From Stutzerimonas stutzeri (GTDB lineage: Bacteria; Pseudomonadota; Gammaproteobacteria; Pseudomonadales; Pseudomonadaceae), in contig NZ_JAGQFP010000001.1 of NCBI RefSeq assembly GCF_019090095.1, forward strand, positions 1,736,001 to 1,800,000: DNA of 64,000 nucleotides, read 5' to 3'. A model generated the notes under the pieces. It saw only the letters and a list, made by a program, of their open reading frames with translations. It was not told the DNA's origin and searched no databases. Below, piece after piece: positions 33,108 through 41,231 of this stretch (position 1 is the stretch's first letter; each line of letters opens with the position of its first letter). Both the position numbers and the translations under genes were made by a program.

Positions 33108-35039
33108 TCACAGCTTGAAACTGCCCATCTGCCGGCTCAGGTCGTCCGCCAGGCGGCTTAGCGCCCGGCAGTCTTCGAGGCAGCCCTGAACGTCGCTGGC
33201 CGTGGCCTGGGCCAGGTCGGCGATACCCTGCACGTTGTGGGTGATCTCCTCGGTCACGCTGCTCTGCTCTTCCGTCGCCGCGGCCACCTGAGTGTTCATG
33301 TCGCTGATCGCCTCGACCTGCTCGGTAATTGCGCCAAGCGATTGCCCGGTGCGCTGGCTGGCCTCCACACCCGTGCCCGTCGCCGCCTGGCCAGCGTGCA
33401 TCGAGTTGACCGCGTTTTCAGCGCCGCTCTTGAGGCCCTGGATCATTTGCTGAATTTCATCGGTGGATGCCTGGGTACGGCTCGCCAGGGTGCGGACCTC
33501 ATCGGCCACCACGGCGAAGCCACGGCCCATTTCACCGGCGCGCGCGGCCTCGATGGCGGCGTTTAGCGCCAACAGATTGGTCTGCTCGGAGATGCTGCGT
33601 ATCACTGCCAGCACCTTGTCGATTGAGGCCACCTGCTGCGCCAGATCGGTTACGGATTCGGCCGCGTGCCCGATATCGCCGGACATCTTCTCGATGTGTG
33701 CGATGGAATCACCGACCACTTTGCGCGCCTGCATCGCTTCGCTACGGGCGCCTTGCGAAGCCTGGGCAGCATTGCTGGCGTTACGGGCGATCTCCTGCAC
33801 CGTCAGGCCCATTTCATGCACAGCGGTGGCGACCATGTCGGTCATCTCATGCTGGCGCCCGGCACGCGTGGCGGTATTGTCGACCACCTGAGCCACCTGC
33901 CCGACAGCCGTACGCAGCTGCTGGCTGGTATTGAGCACATCACCGATCAGTTCACGCAGGCTGCCGATGAAGCGGTTGAATCCGCGGGCCAGATCGCCGA
34001 GCTCATCGGCACGGCTTTCATCCAGACGACGGGTCAGATCGCCGCCGCCGCCGCCAATCTCCACGAGGGCATGGGTCACCTGGCGAATCGGCTTGACCAG
34101 CCCGCGCGCCAGCAGCACCACCAGAGCGAGGAAGAACAACGCGATGCAGCCGCCGATCAGGCTGATGGTCCAGAGGGTATGGCGCGCCTCGGCGAAGATT
34201 TCCGCTTCCGGTACTTCGCTGACCAATACCCAGCCGATGCTTTCCAGCGGCTGAGCGATGGCCAGGAAAGTCTCGCCATCACGCTCGAAACGCACCGCTT
34301 CGTGACTACCCTTCAGCAGTTGCTGCGCCGCTTCGGGGCCGGTCAGCGCGCTGAGTTCGGTCTGGTCGTTGTTCTCGGTACGCGGATGGACTTTGACACG
34401 CCCCGTGGCGTTGATCAGATAGACCTCGCCACGCTCGCCGAAGTGAAAGTTGCTGATCAGCTCGGACATGCTTTTCAGGCTGTAGCCCAGCCCGGCGACG
34501 CCCAGCGTCTTGCCCCCGGCTTCGATGCGCTGGTTGATGAACAGCGTCGGTAGCCGAGAGGCCTTATCGATGTCGATTTCGAAGCGCCGCTCGATGCCGC
34601 TGTCGATCAAGCCATAGAACCAGGCGTCGCCAGCCGCCTGGCGGCTGAGGGTGCGCGACAGGCCGGCGTCCGAGTAGTAGTTGCCACTGCCCAGTACGGC
34701 GATGGAGGTGGCCAGGGCGTTCTGCTGCGCCTTGACGCCACTGAGATAGCGGCCCATGGCATTGGCGAGGTCGGCACTTTCGCCGTTCTGCAACCAGTCC
34801 TGAACCAGGCTGTTTTTGGCAATCGAGGCCGTGGCGGTAATGGGTGCCGCCAAGGTTCGTTCGATATCGTTACGGATCGCGGAGACATTGGCGGGCAGTG
34901 CCTGGCCGACCAGGTAGCGCTCGGCCAGCCGATTGACCGCCGACGAATAGACCAGGATGACGATCAGCATGCTGGTGAGCAGCGCCGCCCCCATGCTGAC
35001 AATCAGCTGCCACTGAATACTACGTTGCATGAACGGCAT
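33108..35039 (-). CDS. Methyl-accepting chemotaxis protein with Cache-type periplasmic domain, probable purine chemoreceptor
   Basis: 643-residue receptor. The start is [17 protein letters not shown] with GAGG 7 bases upstream. TM1 is near residues 10-32. A periplasmic domain (33-275) of dCache appearance contains [20 protein letters not shown] and [22 protein letters not shown]2 is near 278-302, then HAMP ([20 protein letters not shown]) and the signalling hairpin with the invariant tip [20 protein letters not shown] followed by [12 protein letters not shown]. Two GntR-type palindromes precede it, as at the purine uptake genes. Together with the known P. putida purine receptor McpH, of similar build, this suggests purine sensing. 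The ligand is inferred, not seen. Confidence 0.9.
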   Translation of the reverse strand: MPFMQRSIQWQLIVSMGAALLTSMLIVILVYSSAVNRLAERYLVGQALPANVSAIRNDIERTLAAPITATASIAKNSLVQDWLQNGESADLANAMGRYLSGVKAQQNALATSIAVLGSGNYYSDAGLSRTLSRQAAGDAWFYGLIDSGIERRFEIDIDKASRLPTLFINQRIEAGGKTLGVAGLGYSLKSMSELISNFHFGERGEVYLINATGRVKVHPRTENNDQTELSALTGPEAAQQLLKGSHEAVRFERDGETFLAIAQPLESIGWVLVSEVPEAEIFAEARHTLWTISLIGGCIALFFLALVVLLARGLVKPIRQVTHALVEIGGGGGDLTRRLDESRADELGDLARGFNRFIGSLRELIGDVLNTSQQLRTAVGQVAQVVDNTATRAGRQHEMTDMVATAVHEMGLTVQEIARNASNAAQASQGARSEAMQARKVVGDSIAHIEKMSGDIGHAAESVTDLAQQVASIDKVLAVIRSISEQTNLLALNAAIEAARAGEMGRGFAVVADEVRTLASRTQASTDEIQQMIQGLKSGAENAVNSMHAGQAATGTGVEASQRTGQSLGAITEQVEAISDMNTQVAAATEEQSSVTEEITHNVQGIADLAQATASDVQGCLEDCRALSRLADDLSRQMGSFKL

Positions 35040-35065
35040 GATATGACCTCGGTTGTTATTGTTCT

Positions 35066-35097
35066 GCGTACACAACTATACGACAGTTTGTATACAA
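35066..35097. promoter_or_regulatory. Putative GntR operators before the chemoreceptor
   Basis: TTGTATACAA at 35088-35097 is a perfect copy of the palindrome found before puuE and the AzgA permease. A weaker half-matching copy, GCGTACACAA, is at 35066-35075, 22 bases away (two helical turns). Both are within 60 bases of the chemoreceptor start on the minus strand. Confidence 0.7.
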
Positions 35098-35295
35098 CAG
35101 AAGAATTAGCATCATAATGCTATCGGCGCGAACGCTCGGACCATTACGACCGTTCGGCGCCTGCCGCATTTCCGGGTCAGCGGTACGGCGATCAAAAGGT
35201 AGGCTCAGGCGCTACGCCTGGTGATTTGCCGCCCCGCCGCGACGGCCGGGTATCGCCAAACCGCCAGACCGCGGGGCTATCGCAACGCGCCCGGC

Positions 35296-36114
35296 TCAGT
35301 CGCCTGCGGCGTGCTTGCGCTTCTGGCGCTCAAGAAAGTCGACCTTCCACTGCTCCATTCCGATGTAATCCGAGGACAGATTGGCCTCCACCTGATGCTT
35401 GTCTTTCAACGCGGCGACTTCGGCCCGCTGCTCGGTGAGAAAGCGATCGAAACGCTCGATCAGATCGGAATGCTCGATGCTGGAGAGGTGGAACGTACCG
35501 CGGGTATGTGGCAGATCGGGATCGAACACCAGCACCCCCGGTTTGGCGCGCAGGTTGTTCAGGTAATAGGCGGCCACCACTACGTTGTAATAGCCGCCAT
35601 CGGTGTCCTTGAGCAGGGCCTGCCGGACCATGCGCGGCAAGCTGTTGCTGCTCACCATTTGCATCTGGTTGGCCCGAATCCGATCTTCGTAGCCTCTGGG
35701 GGTCCAGCCATCCACCACAGCCAGACGCCTCAGCCCGTCGATGCCCAGCCCTACGCGACGAGGCGCAACCATTACACCATCCACGTAGTTCACCACCGGC
35801 TGGCTGTAGTGGACCTGCTGTGCGCTTTTTGCCTGCACCGACCAGCTCGGGTTGTCCGGATACTTGGCATCGATCTGACCGGCGAGCAGTGCCGGAAGCA
35901 GGGCGTCGACGGGCATCACGCGGAGCGTCAGGCGAACGCCGGCGTGCGCCGTGAACTGGTCGAGCAGATCGCGTGCAAAGCCGCGATAGTTGCCTTGGCT
36001 GTCGCCGCTGTAGTGCGGAAGAAAATCGGCCTGTTCGACCCCGATCACATAGCTCTGCTCCGCCAATGCGGTCGTCACGAATGTCAGGGCAATCGATGCG
36101 ATGAGGGTCTTCAT
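35296..36114 (-). CDS. Orphan periplasmic substrate-binding protein (SBP_bac_3-like)
   Basis: 272-residue exported protein. A signal peptide (KTLIASIALTFVTTALA) precedes EQSYVIGVEQADFLPHYSGD. The two-lobed type II binding fold is suggested by YRGFARDLLDQFTAHAGVRL, RVMPVDALLPALLAGQIDAKYPDN and the hinge region VDGVMVAPRRVGLG. No permease or ATPase lies nearby, so it is not part of a normal ABC importer. It may deliver ligand to the adjacent chemoreceptor or act as a sensor partner. A CTGTATACAA site lies 97 bases upstream. Ligand unknown. Confidence 0.75.
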   Translation of the reverse strand: MKTLIASIALTFVTTALAEQSYVIGVEQADFLPHYSGDSQGNYRGFARDLLDQFTAHAGVRLTLRVMPVDALLPALLAGQIDAKYPDNPSWSVQAKSAQQVHYSQPVVNYVDGVMVAPRRVGLGIDGLRRLAVVDGWTPRGYEDRIRANQMQMVSSNSLPRMVRQALLKDTDGGYYNVVVAAYYLNNLRAKPGVLVFDPDLPHTRGTFHLSSIEHSDLIERFDRFLTEQRAEVAALKDKHQVEANLSSDYIGMEQWKVDFLERQKRKHAAGD

Positions 36115-36210
36115 GGGTGCGGCTCCTTGTCTTCGACCAGCGCGACTGCCAAGACCGAACCGGCTCTAACAGCACAGCGCAACGGCACAGTAGCAAACGG
36201 GCCACTATGA

Positions 36211-36220
36211 CTGTATACAA
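36211..36220. promoter_or_regulatory. Putative GntR operator (CTGTATACAA)
   Basis: Nine of ten positions match TTGTATACAA. It lies in the 225-base divergent region between the orphan binding-protein gene and the RutR-like gene, so it could serve either. Confidence 0.6.
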
Positions 36221-36339
36221 AATTACGCTTTACAGTTCACAAATTACTAAACTCAAGGCTGCCTTGAGACGCCTCGAAGCCCGATGCTAGGATGCGGCGC
36301 AAGCCACCCGGCTGGGTGGCCACGAAATGAACAGGCCCT

Positions 36340-36963
36340 ATGTCCAGTATCCGCGAGCGCAACAAAGAACTGATCCTGCGCGCTGCCAGCGAAGAGTTCG
36401 CCGAGAAGGGCTTCGCCGCCAGCAAGACCAGCGATATCGCCAACCGCGCGGGGTTGCCCAAGCCCAACGTCTACTATTACTTCAAGAGCAAGGAAAACCT
36501 CTATCGTGAGGTGCTCGACAGCATCGTCGAGCCGCTGCTGCGGGCCTCTGCCCCGTTCAACCAGCCTGGCGAACCAGCCGATGTGCTGCGCGCCTACATC
36601 CGCACCAAGATCCGTATTTCGCGCGAGCACGCCTGCGCATCCAAAGTGTTCGCCAGTGAAATCATGCACGGAGCGCCTCACCTGCCTGCCGAGCGCGCCG
36701 AGCAGCTGAACGCACAGGCTAGCCACAACGTTGCCCGAATACAGGGTTGGATCGATCAGGGCCTGATGGCCAAGGTGGACCCCAATCACCTGATGTTCAG
36801 CATCTGGGCCGCCACCCAGACCTATGCCGATTTCGACTGGCAGATTTCCACGGTCACGGGCAAAACCAAGCTCGAGGATGCCGATTACGAAGCGGCCGCG
36901 GAGACGATCATCCGCATGGTCATCAAGGGTTGCGAGGTGAAGGAAGCGGCCGTCGCGAGCTGA
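36340..36963 (+). CDS. TetR-family regulator, RutR-like
   Basis: 207-residue regulator. The TetR helix-turn-helix lies near residues 10-55: ILRAASEEFAEKGFAASKTS, DIANRAGLPKPNVYYYFKSK, ENLYREVL. The C-terminal domain resembles E. coli RutR (YcdC): YIRTKIRISREHACASKVFA, EIMHGAPHLP, VARIQGWIDQGLMAKVDPNH and LMFSIWAATQTYADFDWQIS. RutR binds uracil and controls pyrimidine breakdown and purine/pyrimidine balance. No rut or pyd genes are adjacent, so the targets lie elsewhere or include the divergent binding-protein gene. The ligand is inferred from similarity only. Confidence 0.85.
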   Translation: MSSIRERNKELILRAASEEFAEKGFAASKTSDIANRAGLPKPNVYYYFKSKENLYREVLDSIVEPLLRASAPFNQPGEPADVLRAYIRTKIRISREHACASKVFASEIMHGAPHLPAERAEQLNAQASHNVARIQGWIDQGLMAKVDPNHLMFSIWAATQTYADFDWQISTVTGKTKLEDADYEAAAETIIRMVIKGCEVKEAAVAS

Positions 36964-37162
36964 CCCGGCACAGACGCCGCGCACCGGCGCGATGCCTTGT
37001 TTTAGAGCACACTAGGGCTGGCGAGACGGCGTTCGACGGAAGGATCTGCAGCGCCGCACAGCTTTTGGTAACGTCGCGCTTATAACCATGCCCGACCTTT
37101 GACGCCCCATCTATGACGACCAATACTTGCGCTGGTCCCCGGTTTGGAAAAAGGAAATTCTT

Positions 37163-39220
37163 TTGACCGCATCGCGCAACAGCCTGTCGAGAAAGCTGCT
37201 TCGTGTCGTCCTGCTGTCCGCCCTGGGCGTTGGGCTGGTGTTGAGCTGCGCACAGATCGTCTTCGATGCCTACAAGACCCGCCAGTTGATCAGCGCCGAG
37301 GCGCAGCGAATCCTGCGCATGACCCGCGACCCCTCGACCCAGGCCATCTACAGCCTGGACCGCGAAATGGGCGCGCAAGTGATGGAGGGCCTGTTCCAGC
37401 ATGAATCGATTCGCAAGGCGTCGATCGGGCACCCGGGCGACGAGCCGCTGGCATTTAAATCGCGCCCCTTGCTGTCACTTCCCACACGCTGGCTGACCGA
37501 CCCGATCCTCGGTCGTGATCAGGACTTTTCCATCCCCTTGATCGGCCGCCCGCCCTACAACGAGTATTACGGCGACCTGAACATCACCCTGGATACGGCC
37601 CGCTACGGAGAGGATTTCATCAGCAATTCGGCGGTGATCTTCGTCGTCGGTATCCTCCGTGCCCTGGTCCTGGGGCTGTTGCTCTACCTGATCTACGAGT
37701 GGCTGCTGACGCGGCCGCTGACCAGGCTGATCGAGCATATGTCGCGCATCAACCCGGGCCGTCCCGGCGAACATTCCCTGCCCATGCCCAAGGGACACGA
37801 GCGAAACGAACTGGGGCTGTGGGTAGACACAGCCAACGGCCTGCTCGCCGCCATCGAACACAACATGCAGTTGCGCTACGCGGCGGAAAACAGCTTGCAA
37901 CGCATGACCCAGTACGACTCGCTGACCGGCCTTCCCAACCGCCAGCAGTTGCAGCAGCAGCTCGACAATCTTCTCGGCGAAGCGGCGCGGACCCAACGCC
38001 GAGTGGCGGTGCTCTGCCTCGGCCTGGACGACTTCAAGGGCCTGAACGAGCAATACAGCTACCAGAACGGCGACCGGATGCTGATCGCACTAGCGGACCG
38101 CTTACGTGCCCTGAGCGGGCGTGTCGGGGCGCTGGCTCGTCTGGGCGGCGACCAGTTCGTGCTGGTCCTGTTCGGTTTCGAGGAACCCTACGAAGCAGCA
38201 GAGTTGGCGCAGAAGGTGCTGGACGACCTGGAGCGACCGGTCGCTCTCGATGACCAATCCGTACGCCTGCGCGCCACGATCGGCATCACGCTGTATCCGG
38301 AAGACGGCGACAGCACCGAAAAGCTGCTGCAGAAGGCCGAGCAGACCATGACCCTGGCCAAAAGCCGCTCGCGCAACCGTTATCAGTTCTACGTCGCCAG
38401 CATCGACAGCGAGATGCGGGCGCGCCGGGACCTGCAGAACGACCTGGCAGAAGCGGTGAAGCGCGGTGAGTTCCACCTGGTCTACCAACCGCAGATCGAT
38501 TACCGCCTCAAGCGCATTACTGGCGTAGAAGCACTGCTGCGCTGGATGCATCCGAGCGGCAAGCTGGTACCGCCGGATATTTTCATTCCCCTGGCCGAGC
38601 AGAACGGCAGCATTCTCGGCATCGGCGAATGGGTGCTGAACGAGGCCTGCCGTCAGTTGAGCGAATGGCATCGCCAAGGCTTCGGCGGTCTGCGCATGGC
38701 GGTCAACCTGTCCACGGTGCAGCTGCACCACGCCGAGCTACCGGACATGATCAGCAACCTGCTGCGCACCCATCAGCTTCCGCCCGAAACCCTGGAGCTG
38801 GAAGTCACCGAAACCGGCCTGATGGAAGACATCGCCGCCGCGACCCACAACCTGCACAGCTTGCGTCGCTCCGGCGCGCTGATCGCGATCGATGATTTCG
38901 GCACCGGGTATTCTTCGCTCAGCTACCTCAAGAGCCTGCCGCTGGACAAGATCAAGATCGACAAGAGCTTCGTGCGCGACATGGCCGCGGATGAAGGCGA
39001 CACCACCATCGTCAGGGCCATCATCCAGCTGGGCAAGAGTCTCGGCATGCTGGTGATCGCCGAGGGCGTGGAGACCGCCGAGCAGGAGCGCTACCTCATC
39101 GACGAAGGCTGTAATGAAGGCCAGGGCTACTATTACAGCAAGCCCGTACCAGCGACCGAATTGGCCCCTCTGCTGCGCCAATCCCTGCGTGTCGATCGAC
39201 TCGACTCACAGCCGTTATGA
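37163..39220 (+). CDS. Membrane GGDEF-EAL protein, probable c-di-GMP phosphodiesterase
   Basis: 685 residues from TTG 37163, which has AAGGA 7 bases upstream; a GTG or ATG-like start upstream has no ribosome site. TM1 is near residues 11-33, a periplasmic region 34-160, TM2 near 162-185, then a HAMP-like segment. The GGDEF domain (about 255-415) has GGDQF instead of GGD/EEF and no RxxD inhibitory site, so cyclase activity is doubtful. The EAL domain (about 430-680) keeps EALLRW, NLST, EVTET, IDDFGTGYSS, DKSFV, EGVET and GQGYYYSKP, so it should hydrolyse c-di-GMP. The degenerate GGDEF may bind GTP as a control site. Confidence 0.88.
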   Translation: MTASRNSLSRKLLRVVLLSALGVGLVLSCAQIVFDAYKTRQLISAEAQRILRMTRDPSTQAIYSLDREMGAQVMEGLFQHESIRKASIGHPGDEPLAFKSRPLLSLPTRWLTDPILGRDQDFSIPLIGRPPYNEYYGDLNITLDTARYGEDFISNSAVIFVVGILRALVLGLLLYLIYEWLLTRPLTRLIEHMSRINPGRPGEHSLPMPKGHERNELGLWVDTANGLLAAIEHNMQLRYAAENSLQRMTQYDSLTGLPNRQQLQQQLDNLLGEAARTQRRVAVLCLGLDDFKGLNEQYSYQNGDRMLIALADRLRALSGRVGALARLGGDQFVLVLFGFEEPYEAAELAQKVLDDLERPVALDDQSVRLRATIGITLYPEDGDSTEKLLQKAEQTMTLAKSRSRNRYQFYVASIDSEMRARRDLQNDLAEAVKRGEFHLVYQPQIDYRLKRITGVEALLRWMHPSGKLVPPDIFIPLAEQNGSILGIGEWVLNEACRQLSEWHRQGFGGLRMAVNLSTVQLHHAELPDMISNLLRTHQLPPETLELEVTETGLMEDIAAATHNLHSLRRSGALIAIDDFGTGYSSLSYLKSLPLDKIKIDKSFVRDMAADEGDTTIVRAIIQLGKSLGMLVIAEGVETAEQERYLIDEGCNEGQGYYYSKPVPATELAPLLRQSLRVDRLDSQPL

Positions 39221-39614
39221 CGCTTGGCAACCACTGAGGCCCAGCGAGACGGCGCATGCGGCCTGTCCGACCTAGAATCAACAACCCGCTGGCGAACGCG
39301 CGCAAGCCTGGCACACAAGACACGCTAGCGCGCACTGTCTGCCCAGAATCGCCCGACACCGGGCCCTGCCTGTGCCGGGCGACCCTCCTCTCCACGCCGT
39401 GAACGGGATTTTGCTTGGAGGAGGTGCAGTCGTTCGCCCGTGACGAACATCGGCCAATCCACTCTTTGATCGAAAAGCGCAGCTGCGGCTGTTCATCGAT
39501 AACGAAAAGATAGCACTTAGCTATCAAACTTCTGCATCACCGTGCCACGGGCTCCGCTACACTCAAATCGGCGTGTGCCGGATGTTGGTTCGCAAGGACT
39601 CAGTAGTACGCACG
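39221..39614. other. Intergenic region before the PAS-GAF-GGDEF gene
   Basis: About 390 bases with no supported gene. A minus-strand frame of 143 codons lacks a ribosome site and runs into the neighbouring gene. The only structure seen is the inverted repeat at 39509-39525. The last 150 bases are AT-richer and probably hold the promoter. Confidence 0.4.
39509..39525. promoter_or_regulatory. Inverted repeat GATAGC-N5-GCTATC
   Basis: Perfect 6-bp arms around ACTTA, about 90 bases before the diguanylate cyclase start, in AT-rich surroundings. Possibly an operator; a small RNA hairpin is the alternative. Confidence 0.4.
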
Positions 39615-41012
39615 ATGAAAGTAGAGAATCGGCCAGCCCTGGCCACGGTACTTGACCTGATGCTCGATGCGGTTTGCGTCGTCGACGCAAGTGGCCGCTT
39701 CGTTTACGTCAGCGCCGCATGCGAACGCATCTTCGGCTACACGCCGGACGAGATGATTGGCCGCTCGATGATGGACATGGTCGCGCCGGAGGATCACGAA
39801 CGCACCCTGCAAGCGGCAAAGCTGGTGATGTCCGGTCAACCCAGCCTGCACTTCGAGAACCGCTATATCCGCAAGGACGGCGAGCGGGTCGACATCATGT
39901 GGTCTGCACGCTGGTCCGAGGACGATCAACTGCGCGTCGGCGTCGCCCGCGACATCACGCAGCGCAAGCACTCCGAGTCGCTGCAGGCGGCGGTTTACGC
40001 GCTCTCCGAGGCGGCGCACAACACCGCCGATCTCACCGCGCTGTTCGAGCAGATCCACCTGATCGTCAGCAAGCTGATCCCGGCGACGAATTTTTTCGTC
40101 GCCCTGAACGCACCCGGTCTCGGACGCCCTAGCTTCCCGTACTACAAGACCAGCGGGCAGGCACCGTTCCCGCTCGAATCGGTGGCGGCGCTGTGCGCGG
40201 AGGTTACCCGCACCGGGCAGGCGCTGCTGCTGTCCAAGCACCGCGACGATCTGTGCGGCCATCTGAAGACGATCGCCGATACCGAGCGGTATTGCTGGTT
40301 GGCCGCACCGCTGCCCAGCCGACAAGGCAGCATCGGCGCCGTGCTACTCAACGATTCGGCACAGAACTCGATTTACCGCGAGCAGGACAGGGACTTGCTG
40401 CAATTCGTCGCCAACCAGGTCGCCACGGCGATAGAACGCAAACAGCTGTATGCACGCCTGGAGCGAATGGCCCAATACGACGAGCTGACCGGCCTGCCCA
40501 ACCGTGCGTTCCTCTTCGCCACGCTCAAGACCGCACTGGCGCGCGCGCGTCGCAACGGCGAACGGCTGTCGTTGCTCTATCTGGACCTGAACAACTTCAA
40601 GCAGGTCAACGACCGCCACGGCCATGGCACCGGTGACCTGCTGCTGCAAGCCTTCGCCAGCCGCCTGAGCCAGCACACCCGGGAAGCCGACACCGTGGCC
40701 CGAATGGGCGGCGACGAGTTCGTCGTGTTGCTGGAAAACAGCCCCTCGGAAGCGGATACGGCGGTCGTGGTGGCGAACATTCGCGCCGCCATGCAGGCGC
40801 CGGTAGAGCTTGCCGGCCTGAGTCTGGCCATTCAGCCGAGCATCGGCATCGCACATTTTCCCGCACACGGAACCGATGAAGCCTCGCTGCTCAACCACGC
40901 CGATGCATCGATGTATCGCGAGAAATCGAGCCAAGCCGCCGACGGACACGCGAGAACCGCACCGCGCGAGGATGCGGTCGTCGAACCGGCCATCGATGCC
41001 CAGGACCTTTAG
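39615..41012 (+). CDS. PAS-GAF diguanylate cyclase
   Basis: 465-residue cytoplasmic protein starting MKVENRPALATVLDLMLDAV; a longer GTG start at 39573 is possible since neither has a good ribosome site. The PAS domain covers residues 12-130 (VVDASGRFVYVSAACERIFG, then YTPDEMIGRSMMDMV), a GAF-like domain about 135-285 (LTALFEQIHLIVSKLIPATN, WLAAPLPSRQGSIGAVLLND) and a GGDEF domain 300-430. The active site MGGDEFVVLL and the inhibitory site RxxD (READ) are intact, so it should make c-di-GMP with product feedback. No haem or flavin motif is obvious in the PAS part. Confidence 0.9.
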   Translation: MKVENRPALATVLDLMLDAVCVVDASGRFVYVSAACERIFGYTPDEMIGRSMMDMVAPEDHERTLQAAKLVMSGQPSLHFENRYIRKDGERVDIMWSARWSEDDQLRVGVARDITQRKHSESLQAAVYALSEAAHNTADLTALFEQIHLIVSKLIPATNFFVALNAPGLGRPSFPYYKTSGQAPFPLESVAALCAEVTRTGQALLLSKHRDDLCGHLKTIADTERYCWLAAPLPSRQGSIGAVLLNDSAQNSIYREQDRDLLQFVANQVATAIERKQLYARLERMAQYDELTGLPNRAFLFATLKTALARARRNGERLSLLYLDLNNFKQVNDRHGHGTGDLLLQAFASRLSQHTREADTVARMGGDEFVVLLENSPSEADTAVVVANIRAAMQAPVELAGLSLAIQPSIGIAHFPAHGTDEASLLNHADASMYREKSSQAADGHARTAPREDAVVEPAIDAQDL

Positions 41013-41138
41013 TCGCCTCCCCTCGCGCACTGCGGCGCGCTCCGACTCAATCCCCCACTGGCTGTATCCGCAGAGATGACATTCCAGCGGCACCCGGCAC
41101 CGCGAGCGCGTCCCGGTGCACGCAATTCCTTTGCACAA

Positions 41139-41157
41139 AATGCAAATCTTTCGCATT
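41139..41157. promoter_or_regulatory. Fur-like box before the first imelysin gene
   Basis: AATGCAAATCTTTCGCATT is a near-palindrome (AATGC...GCATT) about 75 bases before the start. It shares AAATGCAAAT exactly with a second site at 42658. Both resemble Pseudomonas Fur boxes of the GCAAATGATTCTCATTTGC form. Confidence 0.55.
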
Positions 41158-41231
41158 ATGACCCGCATCGGGCCATCGGACTGCTGCGAGCCGACGCCCG
41201 TCTCAATCAACTGTAAGCAAAGGAACCCGCC

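Noticed and set aside
39096..39527. 143-codon minus-strand frame before the PAS-GAF-GGDEF gene
   Set aside because: Overlaps the end of the GGDEF-EAL gene on the opposite strand, with no ribosome site or family similarity.
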